From the NCBI GenBank assembly GCA_016281935.1, contig JAEEJN010000038.1:1-64000 (forward strand): a stretch of DNA of 64,000 nt, given 5' to 3'. The notes under the pieces were generated by a model. The model saw nothing but the letters and a program-made list of their open reading frames with translations, was not told the DNA's origin and did no database searches. Source of the DNA: Bacillota bacterium. Lineage in GTDB: Bacteria > Bacillota > Clostridia > Christensenellales > UMGS416. Below are positions 47,751 to 59,136 of this stretch, piece after piece; position 1 is the stretch's first letter, and every line of letters begins with the position of its first letter. A program made the translations under genes and the position numbers.

Positions 47751-49214
47751 ATGACTATGTATCTCATGCTGTTCCTCATGGGGCTTCCGGTTCTTGCCGG
47801 AGTGCTTCTGCATCCGCTGCATCTGCGCGGGGCAGCCCGCAAGGCCTGGTGTATCGTTACCGCATTCCTGGAAGCAGCCGGAACACTGCTCCTGCTCTTC
47901 CAGCCAGAAAGCAGTTTTACGGTTCTCTCCATGACGGATACGCTGACGATTGCGTTCCGTCTCGATCTTACAGCAAAGATCTTTGCCGCGATCGCGGGAT
48001 TCGCCTGGCTGCCTGTCGCGGTCTTCGCTTTTCCGTATCTTGAACATGAGGGCGGGGAAGACTTCTTCTTCTCCTTCTATCTCATCGTGGAAGGCATGCT
48101 TTTCGGGATGGATTTCTCTTCCAACCTCGTCACGCTTTACCTTTTCTTCGAACTGGTGACCCTGACGTCGATGCCCCTCGTGCTCCACAGCCTTGAAAAG
48201 GAATCCATTGCTGCGGCGCTCAAATACCTGTTCTACAGTGTGGGCGGCGCGTTCCTGGCCCTTTTCGGCATCTTCATCCTGGCCCGGTATACGGACAGCC
48301 TGGAATTCGCGGCCGGCGGCTGCCTGGATCTTTCCGCTGTCCGGGGACATGAGACTCTGCTCCTCACTGCTGTCTTCCTGGCAGTCGTTGGCTTCGGCGC
48401 CAAGGCCGGCCTGTATCCGCTCCATGGATGGCTGCCTACAGCACATCCCGTGGCGCCGGCACCTGCCAGTGCAGTCCTGTCCGGCATCATCGCCAAAGCA
48501 GGCGTGCTCGCCATCTTCCGTCTGATCTATTTCAGTGTCGGCACCTCTTTCCTTGCCGGGACCTGGGTCCAGTATGCCTGGCTGGGGCTTTCGCTCCTTA
48601 CGGTATTCATGGGTTCCATGATGGCCTACAGGGAGCAGGTTTTCAAAAAGAGACTTGCCTATTCGACGGTGAGCCAGGTCTCCTATGTCCTGACGGGCCT
48701 GTTCCTTTTCCAGGAAAAGGCGGTCGCAGGCGCTCTGCTGCATGTCCTCTTTCACGCAACGATCAAGGTCTGTCTCTTCCTTTCTGCCGGTGCGGTCATC
48801 CGCGTGACAGGGAAAACGAGAGTCGAGCAGCTCCGCGGCCTCGGTAAGGCCATGCCCGTGACATTCTGGGGTTATACTCTCGCAAGCCTGGCGCTCATCG
48901 GTATCCCGCCTTTTTCGGGATTCGTGAGCAAATGGTATCTCGCTGAAGGAGCCCTCGCATCCGGTGTCCCGGTCTATGCCTGGCTTGCTCCCGTGATCCT
49001 TCTAGTATCCGCGCTTCTGACAGCGGGCTATCTGCTTCCGATCACGATCTCCGGATTCTTCCCCGGCGAAGGTTTTCCCGCGCAGGAAAGAAATGAAGGA
49101 CCGGCGTCGCTGTGGCTGCCTGTCATCATCCTTGGAACCGCAACTCTTCTTCTGGGTGTGTTTTCCGCCCCGATCGCCCGTGTCATCATGACGCTGGCGG
49201 AATCGCTGGTGTGA
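47751..49214 (+). CDS. Antiporter subunit D-like (NuoL/M/N family), copy 2
   Basis: FFELVTLTSMPLVLH; KAGLYPLHGWLPTAHPVAPAPASAVLSGIIAKAGVLAI; LAYSTVSQVSYV. Confidence 0.88.
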   Translation: MTMYLMLFLMGLPVLAGVLLHPLHLRGAARKAWCIVTAFLEAAGTLLLLFQPESSFTVLSMTDTLTIAFRLDLTAKIFAAIAGFAWLPVAVFAFPYLEHEGGEDFFFSFYLIVEGMLFGMDFSSNLVTLYLFFELVTLTSMPLVLHSLEKESIAAALKYLFYSVGGAFLALFGIFILARYTDSLEFAAGGCLDLSAVRGHETLLLTAVFLAVVGFGAKAGLYPLHGWLPTAHPVAPAPASAVLSGIIAKAGVLAIFRLIYFSVGTSFLAGTWVQYAWLGLSLLTVFMGSMMAYREQVFKKRLAYSTVSQVSYVLTGLFLFQEKAVAGALLHVLFHATIKVCLFLSAGAVIRVTGKTRVEQLRGLGKAMPVTFWGYTLASLALIGIPPFSGFVSKWYLAEGALASGVPVYAWLAPVILLVSALLTAGYLLPITISGFFPGEGFPAQERNEGPASLWLPVIILGTATLLLGVFSAPIARVIMTLAESLV

Positions 49215-49215
49215 C

Positions 49216-50661
49216 ATGGCCGCTTACTGGATGCTGATCGCGATCCTTCTGCCGATCGCCGCAGGTTTCGCATATCTGGCGCTGGGACACGGACCTCAGA
49301 TCGTCCGAAGACTGTATGTCATGGGCATCATGATCCTGGACTCCGTTCTCGTAGCCGCACTGTGTCTGTATACGCCGGAACGCAGCCTGTCTTTCATGAT
49401 CTTCACGAGGAGCCTGACGATGGAGTTCCGTCTGGACGGCCTTGGCCGTCTGTTCGCGGCGCTTCTTGCTCTGCTGTATCCTCTGACGACCCTGTACGCT
49501 TTTTCCTATCTGGAACACTGGAGGCACAACAGGCCTTTCTTCATGTTCTTCCTCATGTCGTACGGAGTGACCCTGGGGATCTGCTTTGCGGGCAATCTCC
49601 TGACGCTCTACTGCTTCTATGAACTTCTGACGCTGGCGACCGTGCCTCTTGTCATGAACCAGATGGACCATGATTCCATCCGTGCGGCACGAACATACCT
49701 CATCTATTCGATCGGAGGTGCGTCCCTGGCATTCGTAGGGGTGGTCTTCCTAATCGAGAACGGAATCTCTTCTTTCGAACTCGGCGGAGGCCTCTGGGCG
49801 GAAGAACCGATCGAGTATGCGGTCTACGTCATCACGTTCCTCGGATTCTCCGTCAAGGCTGCGCTGTTCCCGGCACACGTCTGGCTGCCCAGGGCGTCCG
49901 TAGCTCCGACTCCGGTGACGGCTCTCCTTCATGCGGTGGCTGTCGTCAAGGCAGGTGCCTTTGCCGTGTTCCGCCTTACCTATTATGCCTACCGGGCAGA
50001 GTCTCTGAGGGGCACATGGGCACAGGCTGTTGTGCTTGGACTCTGTGCTGTCACGATCGTATTCGGTTCCGTCATTGCTATGAGGCAGATCCATTTCAAA
50101 CGCCGTTTGGCTTATTCGACGGTCGCGAACATGAGCTACATCCTGTTCGGAGCTGCGCTGATGACAAGAGAAGGCATGTCTGCCGGCATGCAGCACCTGC
50201 TCTTCCACGCCGTCACGAAGATCCTGGCTTTCTTCTGTGCCGGAGCGGTTCTACACAGGACGGAAAAGGAATACATACGTGACCTGGACGGTATGGGCTA
50301 CTCCATGCCTCTGACCTTTGCCGCGTTCGCGGTCTCTTCACTGTCTCTTGTAGGCATACCGCCTCTGTGCGGCTTCGTCAGCAAGTGGAATCTTCTGAAT
50401 GCTGCAGCGGCTCTAGGAACGCCCTGGGCTTATTTCGGAGCGGCAGCGCTCCTGATCTCGGCCCTGTGCACTTCCATCTACATGTTCGGAGTCTGTGCAC
50501 GGGCCTGGTTCCCCAAAGGCGGAAAGCTTTCCGGAGAAAAAAACGAAGCAGACTGGCGCATGACGGTCCCTATGGCCTTCCTGGCCCTGACCGTGATCCT
50601 GTGCGGCATTTTTGCGAAACCGATCTGCGACTGGACTTTCCGGATCGCGCTCGGATTGTAG
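49216..50661 (+). CDS. Antiporter subunit D-like (NuoL/M/N family), copy 3
   Basis: FYELLTLATVPLVMN; KAALFPAHVWLPRASVAPTPVTALLHAVAVVKAGAFAV; LAYSTVANMSYI. Confidence 0.88.
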   Translation: MAAYWMLIAILLPIAAGFAYLALGHGPQIVRRLYVMGIMILDSVLVAALCLYTPERSLSFMIFTRSLTMEFRLDGLGRLFAALLALLYPLTTLYAFSYLEHWRHNRPFFMFFLMSYGVTLGICFAGNLLTLYCFYELLTLATVPLVMNQMDHDSIRAARTYLIYSIGGASLAFVGVVFLIENGISSFELGGGLWAEEPIEYAVYVITFLGFSVKAALFPAHVWLPRASVAPTPVTALLHAVAVVKAGAFAVFRLTYYAYRAESLRGTWAQAVVLGLCAVTIVFGSVIAMRQIHFKRRLAYSTVANMSYILFGAALMTREGMSAGMQHLLFHAVTKILAFFCAGAVLHRTEKEYIRDLDGMGYSMPLTFAAFAVSSLSLVGIPPLCGFVSKWNLLNAAAALGTPWAYFGAAALLISALCTSIYMFGVCARAWFPKGGKLSGEKNEADWRMTVPMAFLALTVILCGIFAKPICDWTFRIALGL

Positions 50662-50671
50662 GGAGGGGAAC

Positions 50672-52837
50672 ATGCAGTACATCCTGATTTCGCTCGTGTT
50701 TTTCCCCATGGCCGCCGCCTGTCTGTCCTATCTGATCGGAAGGAAGAACAAAAACGTACGGAACGTCTTCTGTGTCTGCGCCGGTCTGATCGAACTTGCG
50801 CTCGCTTTCCTCTGTGTCACCGGGAACGTGACATCCGGCAGTCTGCCCGGCGTCTGCGGGTTCGGCCTGCATTTCGAACTCGACGGATTCCGCAGGCTCT
50901 ATGTGCTTGTCATCGCCTTTATGTGGGCCATGACGCTTCTGTTCTCACCGGGGTATTTCGCCCACTATCATAATCGGAACCGTTACTATTTCTTCAATCT
51001 CATGACCCTCGGTGCAACGATGGGCGTGTTTCTCTCGGCGGATCTCCTGACCACGTTCACTTTCTTTGAGGTCATGAGCTTCACGTCCTACGTATGGGTG
51101 CTGCATGAGGAGACGCCGGATGCTATGCGTGCGGCGAACACCTATCTGGCCGTGGCCGTCATCGGAGGCCTTGCAGCCCTCATGGGCATCTTTATCCTTG
51201 GGAATGAGTTCGGGATCCTGACGTTCGATTCTATCCGGGAAGCCGCGCGGGATACGGAAAAGACCGCGCTGCTCTATACCGCGGGCGGATGCATCCTCTT
51301 CGGCTTCGGTGCTAAGGCGGGCATGTTTCCCCTGCATATCTGGCTGCCCAAAGCCCATCCGGTGGCGCCAGCTCCCGCCAGCGCACTGCTGTCCGGGGTC
51401 CTTACGAAATCGGGTATCTTCGGCGTTCTGTTTCTGTCTTTCTGCCTGTTCAGGGACGATGTCCCCTGGGCAGTCACGATCGCGGTGCTCGGTGCATGCA
51501 CCATGTTCCTCGGTGCCGTTCTGGCTCTTCTGAGCGTGAACCTCAAGCGAACGCTGGCCTGCTCGTCCATGAGCCAGATCGGTTTTATCCTTGTGGGGAT
51601 CGCCATGACCGGACTTCTGGGAGAAGAGGGGACCACCGCAGCCCGCGGCGTCGTCCTTTACATGATGAACCACTCTCTCTATAAGCTTCTGCTGTTCATG
51701 GCAGCCGGTGCGGTCTATATGAATCTGCACCGTCTGAATCTGAACGATATCCGGGGATTCGGAAGGAACAAACCGCTGCTGCATCTCTGTTTTCTCGTGG
51801 GCGGTCTGGGTCTGGCGGGCATTCCGGGCACCTCGGGTTACGTCGCCAAGACCCTGATCCATGAAGGAATCCTGGAGGCAGCGGAACACAGAGAGTCCAT
51901 GGCTGTCGCCCTGAAGACCCTGGAAGTCTTCTTCCTTGCTTCCGGCGGCATGACTCTGACCTATATGACCAAGCTGTATAAGGCGGTCTGCTGGGAGAGA
52001 CATCCGCAGAAGCAGACTGAATACGATGCAGCTTCCGGATGGCTGCCTGCATCTGGAAGGATCGCTCTGATCGTTCCCATGGCAGCGCTCATTCTCTTCG
52101 GCCTTGCGCCTTACCGTGTGCTCGATCCCATCGCTACGGCGGCGACCGATTTTCTGGGTTGCGGAGCCCCTGAGCATGCCGTGCACTATTTCGTCTGGGA
52201 GAATCTGAAAGGTGCCTGCATCACGGTGGGCACGGCTTCGGTGCTTTATCTGCTCGTCGTCAGAAAACTCCTTATGCAGAAAGACCGTTATGTGGACCGA
52301 CTTCCTTCCTGGCTCGATCTGGAGAACGCCGTCTATCGGCCGCTGCTCCTGAAGGTCCTGCCCGGTATCCTGGGACCTGCCGCCGCGGTATTCGGGGAGA
52401 ACCGGATCCTGACACCTCTGTTCGGCAAGACTGTGGAAGGCTTTGGACATCTGGCGTCACTGTTCGGAGAGAACCGAGTGCTGGGGCCGGTATGGAACGG
52501 CGTTCAGCGTATCGGCGCTTTCCTGCTGCAGACCGTCGGAACGCTTCCCGATACTGCGGTATGGGCTTCTGCCAGGACGCTCTTCCGTCCGATCCGGCAT
52601 CTGGACAGGGGGACCGAGGAAGATGGCCTGACTTACCGCGCCGGTTCCGTGCTCGATGCGTTCCGTCCCCGTGGTGTGGACGGAGAGAAGGATCACCGCA
52701 TGGCCAACCTCGCCGTACGCATCCGAAGGACCATCGAGGATACGACACATCTCGTTACGGGGAATCTTTCCTTTGCCATGTTCATGATGGCTGCAGGGAT
52801 CGTGTTCGCACTTATCTATCTCCTGTTCCTGCGCTGA
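50672..52837 (+). CDS. Antiporter subunit D-like (NuoL/M/N family), copy 4, with long C-terminal extension
   Basis: FFEVMSFTSYVWVLHEE; KAGMFPLHIWLPKAHPVAPAPASALLSGVLTKSGIFGV; LACSSMSQIGFI; ~180 extra C-terminal residues ending in a TM helix. Confidence 0.88.
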   Translation: MQYILISLVFFPMAAACLSYLIGRKNKNVRNVFCVCAGLIELALAFLCVTGNVTSGSLPGVCGFGLHFELDGFRRLYVLVIAFMWAMTLLFSPGYFAHYHNRNRYYFFNLMTLGATMGVFLSADLLTTFTFFEVMSFTSYVWVLHEETPDAMRAANTYLAVAVIGGLAALMGIFILGNEFGILTFDSIREAARDTEKTALLYTAGGCILFGFGAKAGMFPLHIWLPKAHPVAPAPASALLSGVLTKSGIFGVLFLSFCLFRDDVPWAVTIAVLGACTMFLGAVLALLSVNLKRTLACSSMSQIGFILVGIAMTGLLGEEGTTAARGVVLYMMNHSLYKLLLFMAAGAVYMNLHRLNLNDIRGFGRNKPLLHLCFLVGGLGLAGIPGTSGYVAKTLIHEGILEAAEHRESMAVALKTLEVFFLASGGMTLTYMTKLYKAVCWERHPQKQTEYDAASGWLPASGRIALIVPMAALILFGLAPYRVLDPIATAATDFLGCGAPEHAVHYFVWENLKGACITVGTASVLYLLVVRKLLMQKDRYVDRLPSWLDLENAVYRPLLLKVLPGILGPAAAVFGENRILTPLFGKTVEGFGHLASLFGENRVLGPVWNGVQRIGAFLLQTVGTLPDTAVWASARTLFRPIRHLDRGTEEDGLTYRAGSVLDAFRPRGVDGEKDHRMANLAVRIRRTIEDTTHLVTGNLSFAMFMMAAGIVFALIYLLFLR

Positions 52838-52852
52838 CAGAAAGGCAACTTC

Positions 52853-52887
52853 AGGAGCCGTTCCTTAAAGGACGGCTCCTTTTGATT
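52853..52887 (+). terminator. Rho-independent terminator of the antiporter operon
   Basis: AGGAGCCGTTCC-TTAAA-GGACGGCTCCT TTT. Confidence 0.75.
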
Positions 52888-52966
52888 TCCGTTTCTCTTG
52901 CGAAGACTCCGGTATTGTGGCACAATAGTATCGGATATACAGCAATCGTGAAGAGGAGGAAAAACT

Positions 52967-54502
52967 ATGCTAAGAAAGGTCACAACACAATATGGAGAGA
53001 TCCGCGGTGTCGCATCGGGCGATCCCCGCGTCACCGTCTTCAAAGGCGTACCTTTTGCAAAGCCCCCGATCGGTGAACTGCGCTGGCGCTCTCCCGAAAA
53101 ACCCGAACCCTGGGAAGGCGTGCTGCAGGCGGACCGCTTCCCCGATATGGCATGGCAGAACGCTCCGGGCCAGCATCCGGACACGGATTTCTATGACAAA
53201 GAACTGAATCCTGCCGCTCAGGATTGGAAAATGAGCGAGGACTGTCTTTATCTGAACGTGTGGACGCCTGCTCGGTCTGCAGCAGAAAAATATCCGGTCT
53301 ATATCTGGATCCACGGCGGCGGATATTCCGCAGGTTACTCCTATGAGATGGAATTCGACGGGGAAAAGATGGCCAGGCAGGGCATCGTTTTCGTGACTGT
53401 CGGCTATCGCCTGAACGTATTCGGGTTCCTGGCTCATCCCGAACTCGTTTCGGAGTCTCCGGGGATGCCCATCGGCAATCAGGGCGTGGAGGATCAGACT
53501 GCTGCGATCGCTTGGGTGAAGGAGAATATATCCGCTTTCGGCGGAGATCCCGAGAAGATCACGATTGGCGGACAGTCCGCCGGAGCAGGCTCCGTCTTGA
53601 CCCAGATGATCACACCCATGAGCCGCGGTCTGTATCAGCGGGCGATCACACAGTCCGGCGGCGGACTGCGTACGATCGGCTACGGCCACATCTTCCGTGA
53701 CAAAGAAGCGGCTCTCCGTGACGGTGAAGCCTTTTTCCGTCATCTGGGAGTGAATTCACTGGAAGAAGCGAGAGCCCTTCCCGCTTCGGCCGTATTCGAA
53801 GGCTTCAGGACTTTCCATGGGGAGACCCGCGGCGGTCCCACGCTTGACGGTATCTATCTGGTGGAAGAAGGGATGCAGGCTTTCCTGAACGATCATCAGC
53901 ATCCGGTAGATTACCTCTGCGGTTTCAATGCAGGGGAGGTCCCCGGAGCAGCGGCCTCAGGTGTCATGCCCGAGACCATTGAAGCGTTCGAGACCATGGT
54001 GCGCTCCCGCTTCGGAGAACAGGCTGATGAGATCCTTGCCGCTGCAAATGTGAAGAACGTTGAGGATGCGCGCAATCTCATACGGACGAACGAGACTTTC
54101 CAGATGAGGGCGATCTCGACCCGGGCTTGGGCTCTGGCGGAAAAAGTGACTGGAAGGAAGACCTGGTTCTACCGCTTTGATGTTTCCATTCCCGGCGAAG
54201 ATAATCCCGGTGCGTTCCATGGCGCCGAACTCTGGTTCGTGTTCAATTCCCTCGGACGCTGTTGGAGGCCGTTCACCGGAAAGCATTATGATCTCGCAAG
54301 GCAGATCAGCGGCTACTGGATCAATTTCATCAAGACGGGAGATCCCAATGGCTGCGATATGAACGGCAACCCCCTGCCGGAGTGGAAGATATCCGGTGAA
54401 GATATCTCCTTCCAGCTTCTGGAAGACACGATCCGTCCGGAGGAAGGATGGGAACCCGATCCCATCATGCGCGCCGCTCTGAAGCATTACGGACTGGAAT
54501 GA
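52967..54502 (+). CDS. Type B carboxylesterase
   Basis: GVPFAKPPIGELRWR; SEDCLYLNVWTP; ITIGGQSAGAGSVLTQM; FHGAELWFVF. Confidence 0.92.
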   Translation: MLRKVTTQYGEIRGVASGDPRVTVFKGVPFAKPPIGELRWRSPEKPEPWEGVLQADRFPDMAWQNAPGQHPDTDFYDKELNPAAQDWKMSEDCLYLNVWTPARSAAEKYPVYIWIHGGGYSAGYSYEMEFDGEKMARQGIVFVTVGYRLNVFGFLAHPELVSESPGMPIGNQGVEDQTAAIAWVKENISAFGGDPEKITIGGQSAGAGSVLTQMITPMSRGLYQRAITQSGGGLRTIGYGHIFRDKEAALRDGEAFFRHLGVNSLEEARALPASAVFEGFRTFHGETRGGPTLDGIYLVEEGMQAFLNDHQHPVDYLCGFNAGEVPGAAASGVMPETIEAFETMVRSRFGEQADEILAAANVKNVEDARNLIRTNETFQMRAISTRAWALAEKVTGRKTWFYRFDVSIPGEDNPGAFHGAELWFVFNSLGRCWRPFTGKHYDLARQISGYWINFIKTGDPNGCDMNGNPLPEWKISGEDISFQLLEDTIRPEEGWEPDPIMRAALKHYGLE

Positions 54503-54547
54503 CAGGAAGGATGCCTTTCTGAATGAAAGGCGACGGGAGGAGAATCC

Positions 54548-55312
54548 TTGAAATACCATCTGGAAACGATACCCGTGTGGGAAGCATTCCACCGGGAAGA
54601 CGAATGCCCCGTATGCGCGATCTATCACAAGCTGGAAGGGGAGTATCTGGACACTGCTCTGGGCGGCGCCGCCATGGATCCGGATATCAGGCTCATGACC
54701 AATGAACTGGGTTTCTGCAGGGATCATCTGGAGATGCTTTACCTGATGCGCAAACGGCTTCCGCTTGCTCTCATGCTCCTGACGCATCTGCAGGAGATCG
54801 AAAAGGACCTCGCAGCTCCCGAAAAACTACTTATCGATCCTGAGGGAGCAAAATCCGGCCTGTTCCGCCGGGCACCGTCGGAAGAAGAAAGTGTCCGCAG
54901 GCTGCTGGACGTTCTTGGAAAACATAATTCCACCTGCCTTGTCTGTGACCAGATCGCACGCAACATGGACCGGTATCTTTACACGATCCTGCATCTGTAT
55001 CAGAAAGATCCCCAGTTCAGAGAAACGCTTACCGCAGGAAAAGGGTTCTGTCTTCCTCACTTTGAAGCGCTCCTGACTTTTGCAGAGAAGACACTTCATG
55101 GAGCCGTCCGCCAGGAGTTTTTCCGCGATCTGTGCAAAGTGGAAAAAGAGAATCTGTACCGTCTGGAAGGGGAGGTCGAGCATTTTACGAAAATGTTTGA
55201 TTTCCGCAACGTGAAAGGGGATTTCGGATCTTCCAAAGACGCGGTGCCCCGAGTCATCGGAAAGCTTCGCGGGACGCCGTCGGAGAGATCGGACGGTATC
55301 GAGACTCTGTGA
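54548..55312 (+). CDS. DUF6062-like protein with duplicated CxxC/FCxxH motifs (TTG start)
   Basis: ECPVCAIYHKLE...GFCRDHLEML and TCLVCDQIARNMDRY...GFCLPHFEAL; GGGAGG RBS. Confidence 0.7.
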   Translation: MKYHLETIPVWEAFHREDECPVCAIYHKLEGEYLDTALGGAAMDPDIRLMTNELGFCRDHLEMLYLMRKRLPLALMLLTHLQEIEKDLAAPEKLLIDPEGAKSGLFRRAPSEEESVRRLLDVLGKHNSTCLVCDQIARNMDRYLYTILHLYQKDPQFRETLTAGKGFCLPHFEALLTFAEKTLHGAVRQEFFRDLCKVEKENLYRLEGEVEHFTKMFDFRNVKGDFGSSKDAVPRVIGKLRGTPSERSDGIETL

Positions 55313-55328
55313 TTTCGGAATCATAAGA

Positions 55329-55366
55329 AAACGAAAAAGCGTGACATTGGCACGCTTTTTTCGTTT
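55329..55366 (+). terminator. Terminator-like hairpin between convergent genes
   Basis: AAACGAAAAAGCGTG...CACGCTTTTTTCGTTT. Confidence 0.7.
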
Positions 55367-55402
55367 CTTCAGTTACATGCTTCCCGGATCCATATTCGGA
55401 CG

Positions 55403-55906
55403 TCAGGCTTCTTCGCTCTTGAGTTCTCCGTCGGTCCCTCTGCGGGCCAGTTCTTCCTCGGGATAGATCTCGACTTCGATCTCCGCTTCATCCAGGAGTT
55501 CACGGGAAAAGGCGTCGGGGTAGGGGTGCGCATACACAAGGCGCTTGATCCCCGAATTGATGATCAGCCTGGTGCAGATGGTGCAGGGCTGGTGTGTGCA
55601 GTACAGAGTCGCACCTTCCAGAGAGATACCCAGACGTGCCGCCTGGGCGATTGCATTCTCTTCGCTGTGGACAGCATAGCAGCGCTCCAGCTGGGTCCCG
55701 GAAGGTATGTTGAGCTGCCTTCGCAGGCAGATGCCCTTTTCTTTGCACGACACGATGCCGCTCGGAGCGCCGTTATAACCCGTAGCGACGATCCGTTTGT
55801 TTTTGACGATCACTGCTCCGATCTGCCGGTTTTTCTGGAAACATGATGTCCAGCTTCCCACGATGACTGCCATTTGCATGAAGCGGTGATCCCATTTGTT
55901 CCACAT
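55403..55906 (-). CDS. Deoxycytidylate (dCMP) deaminase family protein
   Basis: CYAVHSEENAIAQAARLG HxE motif and CTHQPCTICTRLIINSGIKRLVY PCxxC motif. Confidence 0.9.
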   Translation of the reverse strand: MWNKWDHRFMQMAVIVGSWTSCFQKNRQIGAVIVKNKRIVATGYNGAPSGIVSCKEKGICLRRQLNIPSGTQLERCYAVHSEENAIAQAARLGISLEGATLYCTHQPCTICTRLIINSGIKRLVYAHPYPDAFSRELLDEAEIEVEIYPEEELARRGTDGELKSEEA

Positions 55907-56016
55907 GCCTGCTGTACCTCCCGATTTTCTCTTCTTACACAATTCTTCACGAAGGGGCAGGATTCCTTTATTTCGGGTTTTCTCCGAAACTTTTTGAAAA
56001 AAAGCTCTTTTTCCTC

Positions 56017-56044
56017 TTGATTTTTTTCCAAGGACTGGTATACT
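56017..56044 (+). promoter_or_regulatory. groESL promoter
   Basis: TTGATT, 16-bp spacer, TATACT immediately upstream of CIRCE. Confidence 0.7.
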
Positions 56045-56048
56045 ATTG

Positions 56049-56075
56049 TTAGCACTCGGAAGTGATGAGTGCTAA
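56049..56075 (+). promoter_or_regulatory. CIRCE element (HrcA operator)
   Basis: TTAGCACTC-N9-GAGTGCTAA, exact consensus. Confidence 0.97.
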
Positions 56076-56088
56076 AATTGTTCATTAA

Positions 56089-58041
<1,953 letters not shown>

Positions 58042-58091
58042 TCGAGGCCGAAAAGCCTTGATATAGCTGGATTTTAGCGCAATCGGGAAAG

Positions 58092-58125
58092 CATTTACGC
58101 CACATTTACGCCAGATTCAGCGCCA
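58092..58125. repeat. 11-bp tandem direct repeat CATTTACGCCA x2 plus degenerate third copy
   Basis: CATTTACGCCA|CATTTACGCCA|GATTCAGCGCCA. Confidence 0.8.
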
Positions 58126-58144
58126 AATGGATAGCTAGAAAAGG

Positions 58145-58177
58145 GCAGTCAGTATCGTATGTACTGACTGCTTTTTT
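58145..58177 (+). terminator. Rho-independent terminator downstream of groEL
   Basis: GCAGTCAGTA-TCGTATG-TACTGACTGC TTTTTT. Confidence 0.8.
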
Positions 58178-58347
58178 CTACGCCACTTTTGCTTTTTAGA
58201 ATCTTCGGTCGAAAAGTCACCGTCGATAGGACGGGTTTCTGCACCCCATAAGACAGGATGCTGTCTGTGACAGGGCCGAATACCGACCCCAAATAATAGA
58301 ATTAGAAATATAAAATAAAAGCAAGAAGGAAAAGCCTCTTTGGCTAA

Positions 58348-58524
58348 TCTTCTGTGATTTGGGACGACCCGGATCACGGCCAGAACGGCTTCGCCGAGCA
58401 TGTGGGGATCGCCAAAAAGGTCGAATCCGGTCTGATCTACACGATAGAAGGCAACGTTCGCAACTAGTGCTGCCGCTAACCTCTCGGACATTACGAGATT
58501 CTGGGGCTTGGGGTGGTGGAGTAG
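58348..58524 (+). pseudogene. Decayed CHAP-domain (peptidoglycan amidase) fragment
   Basis: Frame 1: VIWDDPDHGQNGFAEHVGIAKKVESGLIYTIEGNVRN*CCR*PLGHYEILGLG, CHAP-like with two in-frame stops and no start. Confidence 0.6.
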
Positions 58525-58633
58525 AGTGCAAAAAAACTGGCATGAGTTTTATGTTTGTGCCAAAAACAGGCTGTTCGTGCCATAAAAAAGATTTGCGTTT
58601 GTATTCTGATATGATGAAATCGTCCTGGGGCGA

Positions 58634-59136
58634 TTGAAGAAACTAACCGGAATATCCTGTTTGCAACCTGTGGCTGCTCGTCCGGTTCTTCAGTCGATAA
58701 TCCATACTGGCAGATCAGGGATGGAAAGTACTTTGATTACGATGATGCTAAAGTTATGTTCGTGAATCCTGAGACGATTGAAAACAAAGGGGCTTATGAA
58801 GCGAGAATGCGCCTATATCAGTATTCCATGACTTTTGGCAAACAGCATGCCTATTGTTTGATCCGCATCGATGAGCTGAGAGAAGTACATGCCGAATACC
58901 CTACAGAAAACGCACACTACACTGATAGGATCATAGATGATGAGCATAAAACCGTGACTCCGGGAATCTATCATGTGGATTTTTCTGTCATGAAAGCGAC
59001 GATCATTACGGTGTTTCGCAATTCTGAGCATACGGATTTTCATGAAGGCGATGAGATCACGATCGGAACGAAATACACTCAGGAGCGATATGGAAGGTGG
59101 AAATATGCTTCGCAAGTGACCTGCGGTCACCTTTGA
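58634..59136 (+). pseudogene. Putative lipoprotein, probably frameshifted in the signal peptide
   Basis: Open frame ILFATCGCSSGSSVDNPYWQIRDGKYFDYDDAKVMFVNPETIENKG...; signal-like start LKKLTGI lies in another frame; ORF track starts only at internal Met 58756. Confidence 0.45.

Noticed and set aside
58135-58491. Minus-strand 118-aa ORF in the post-groEL zone
   Set aside because: Opposite the CHAP-like remnant; no signal, RBS or motif support
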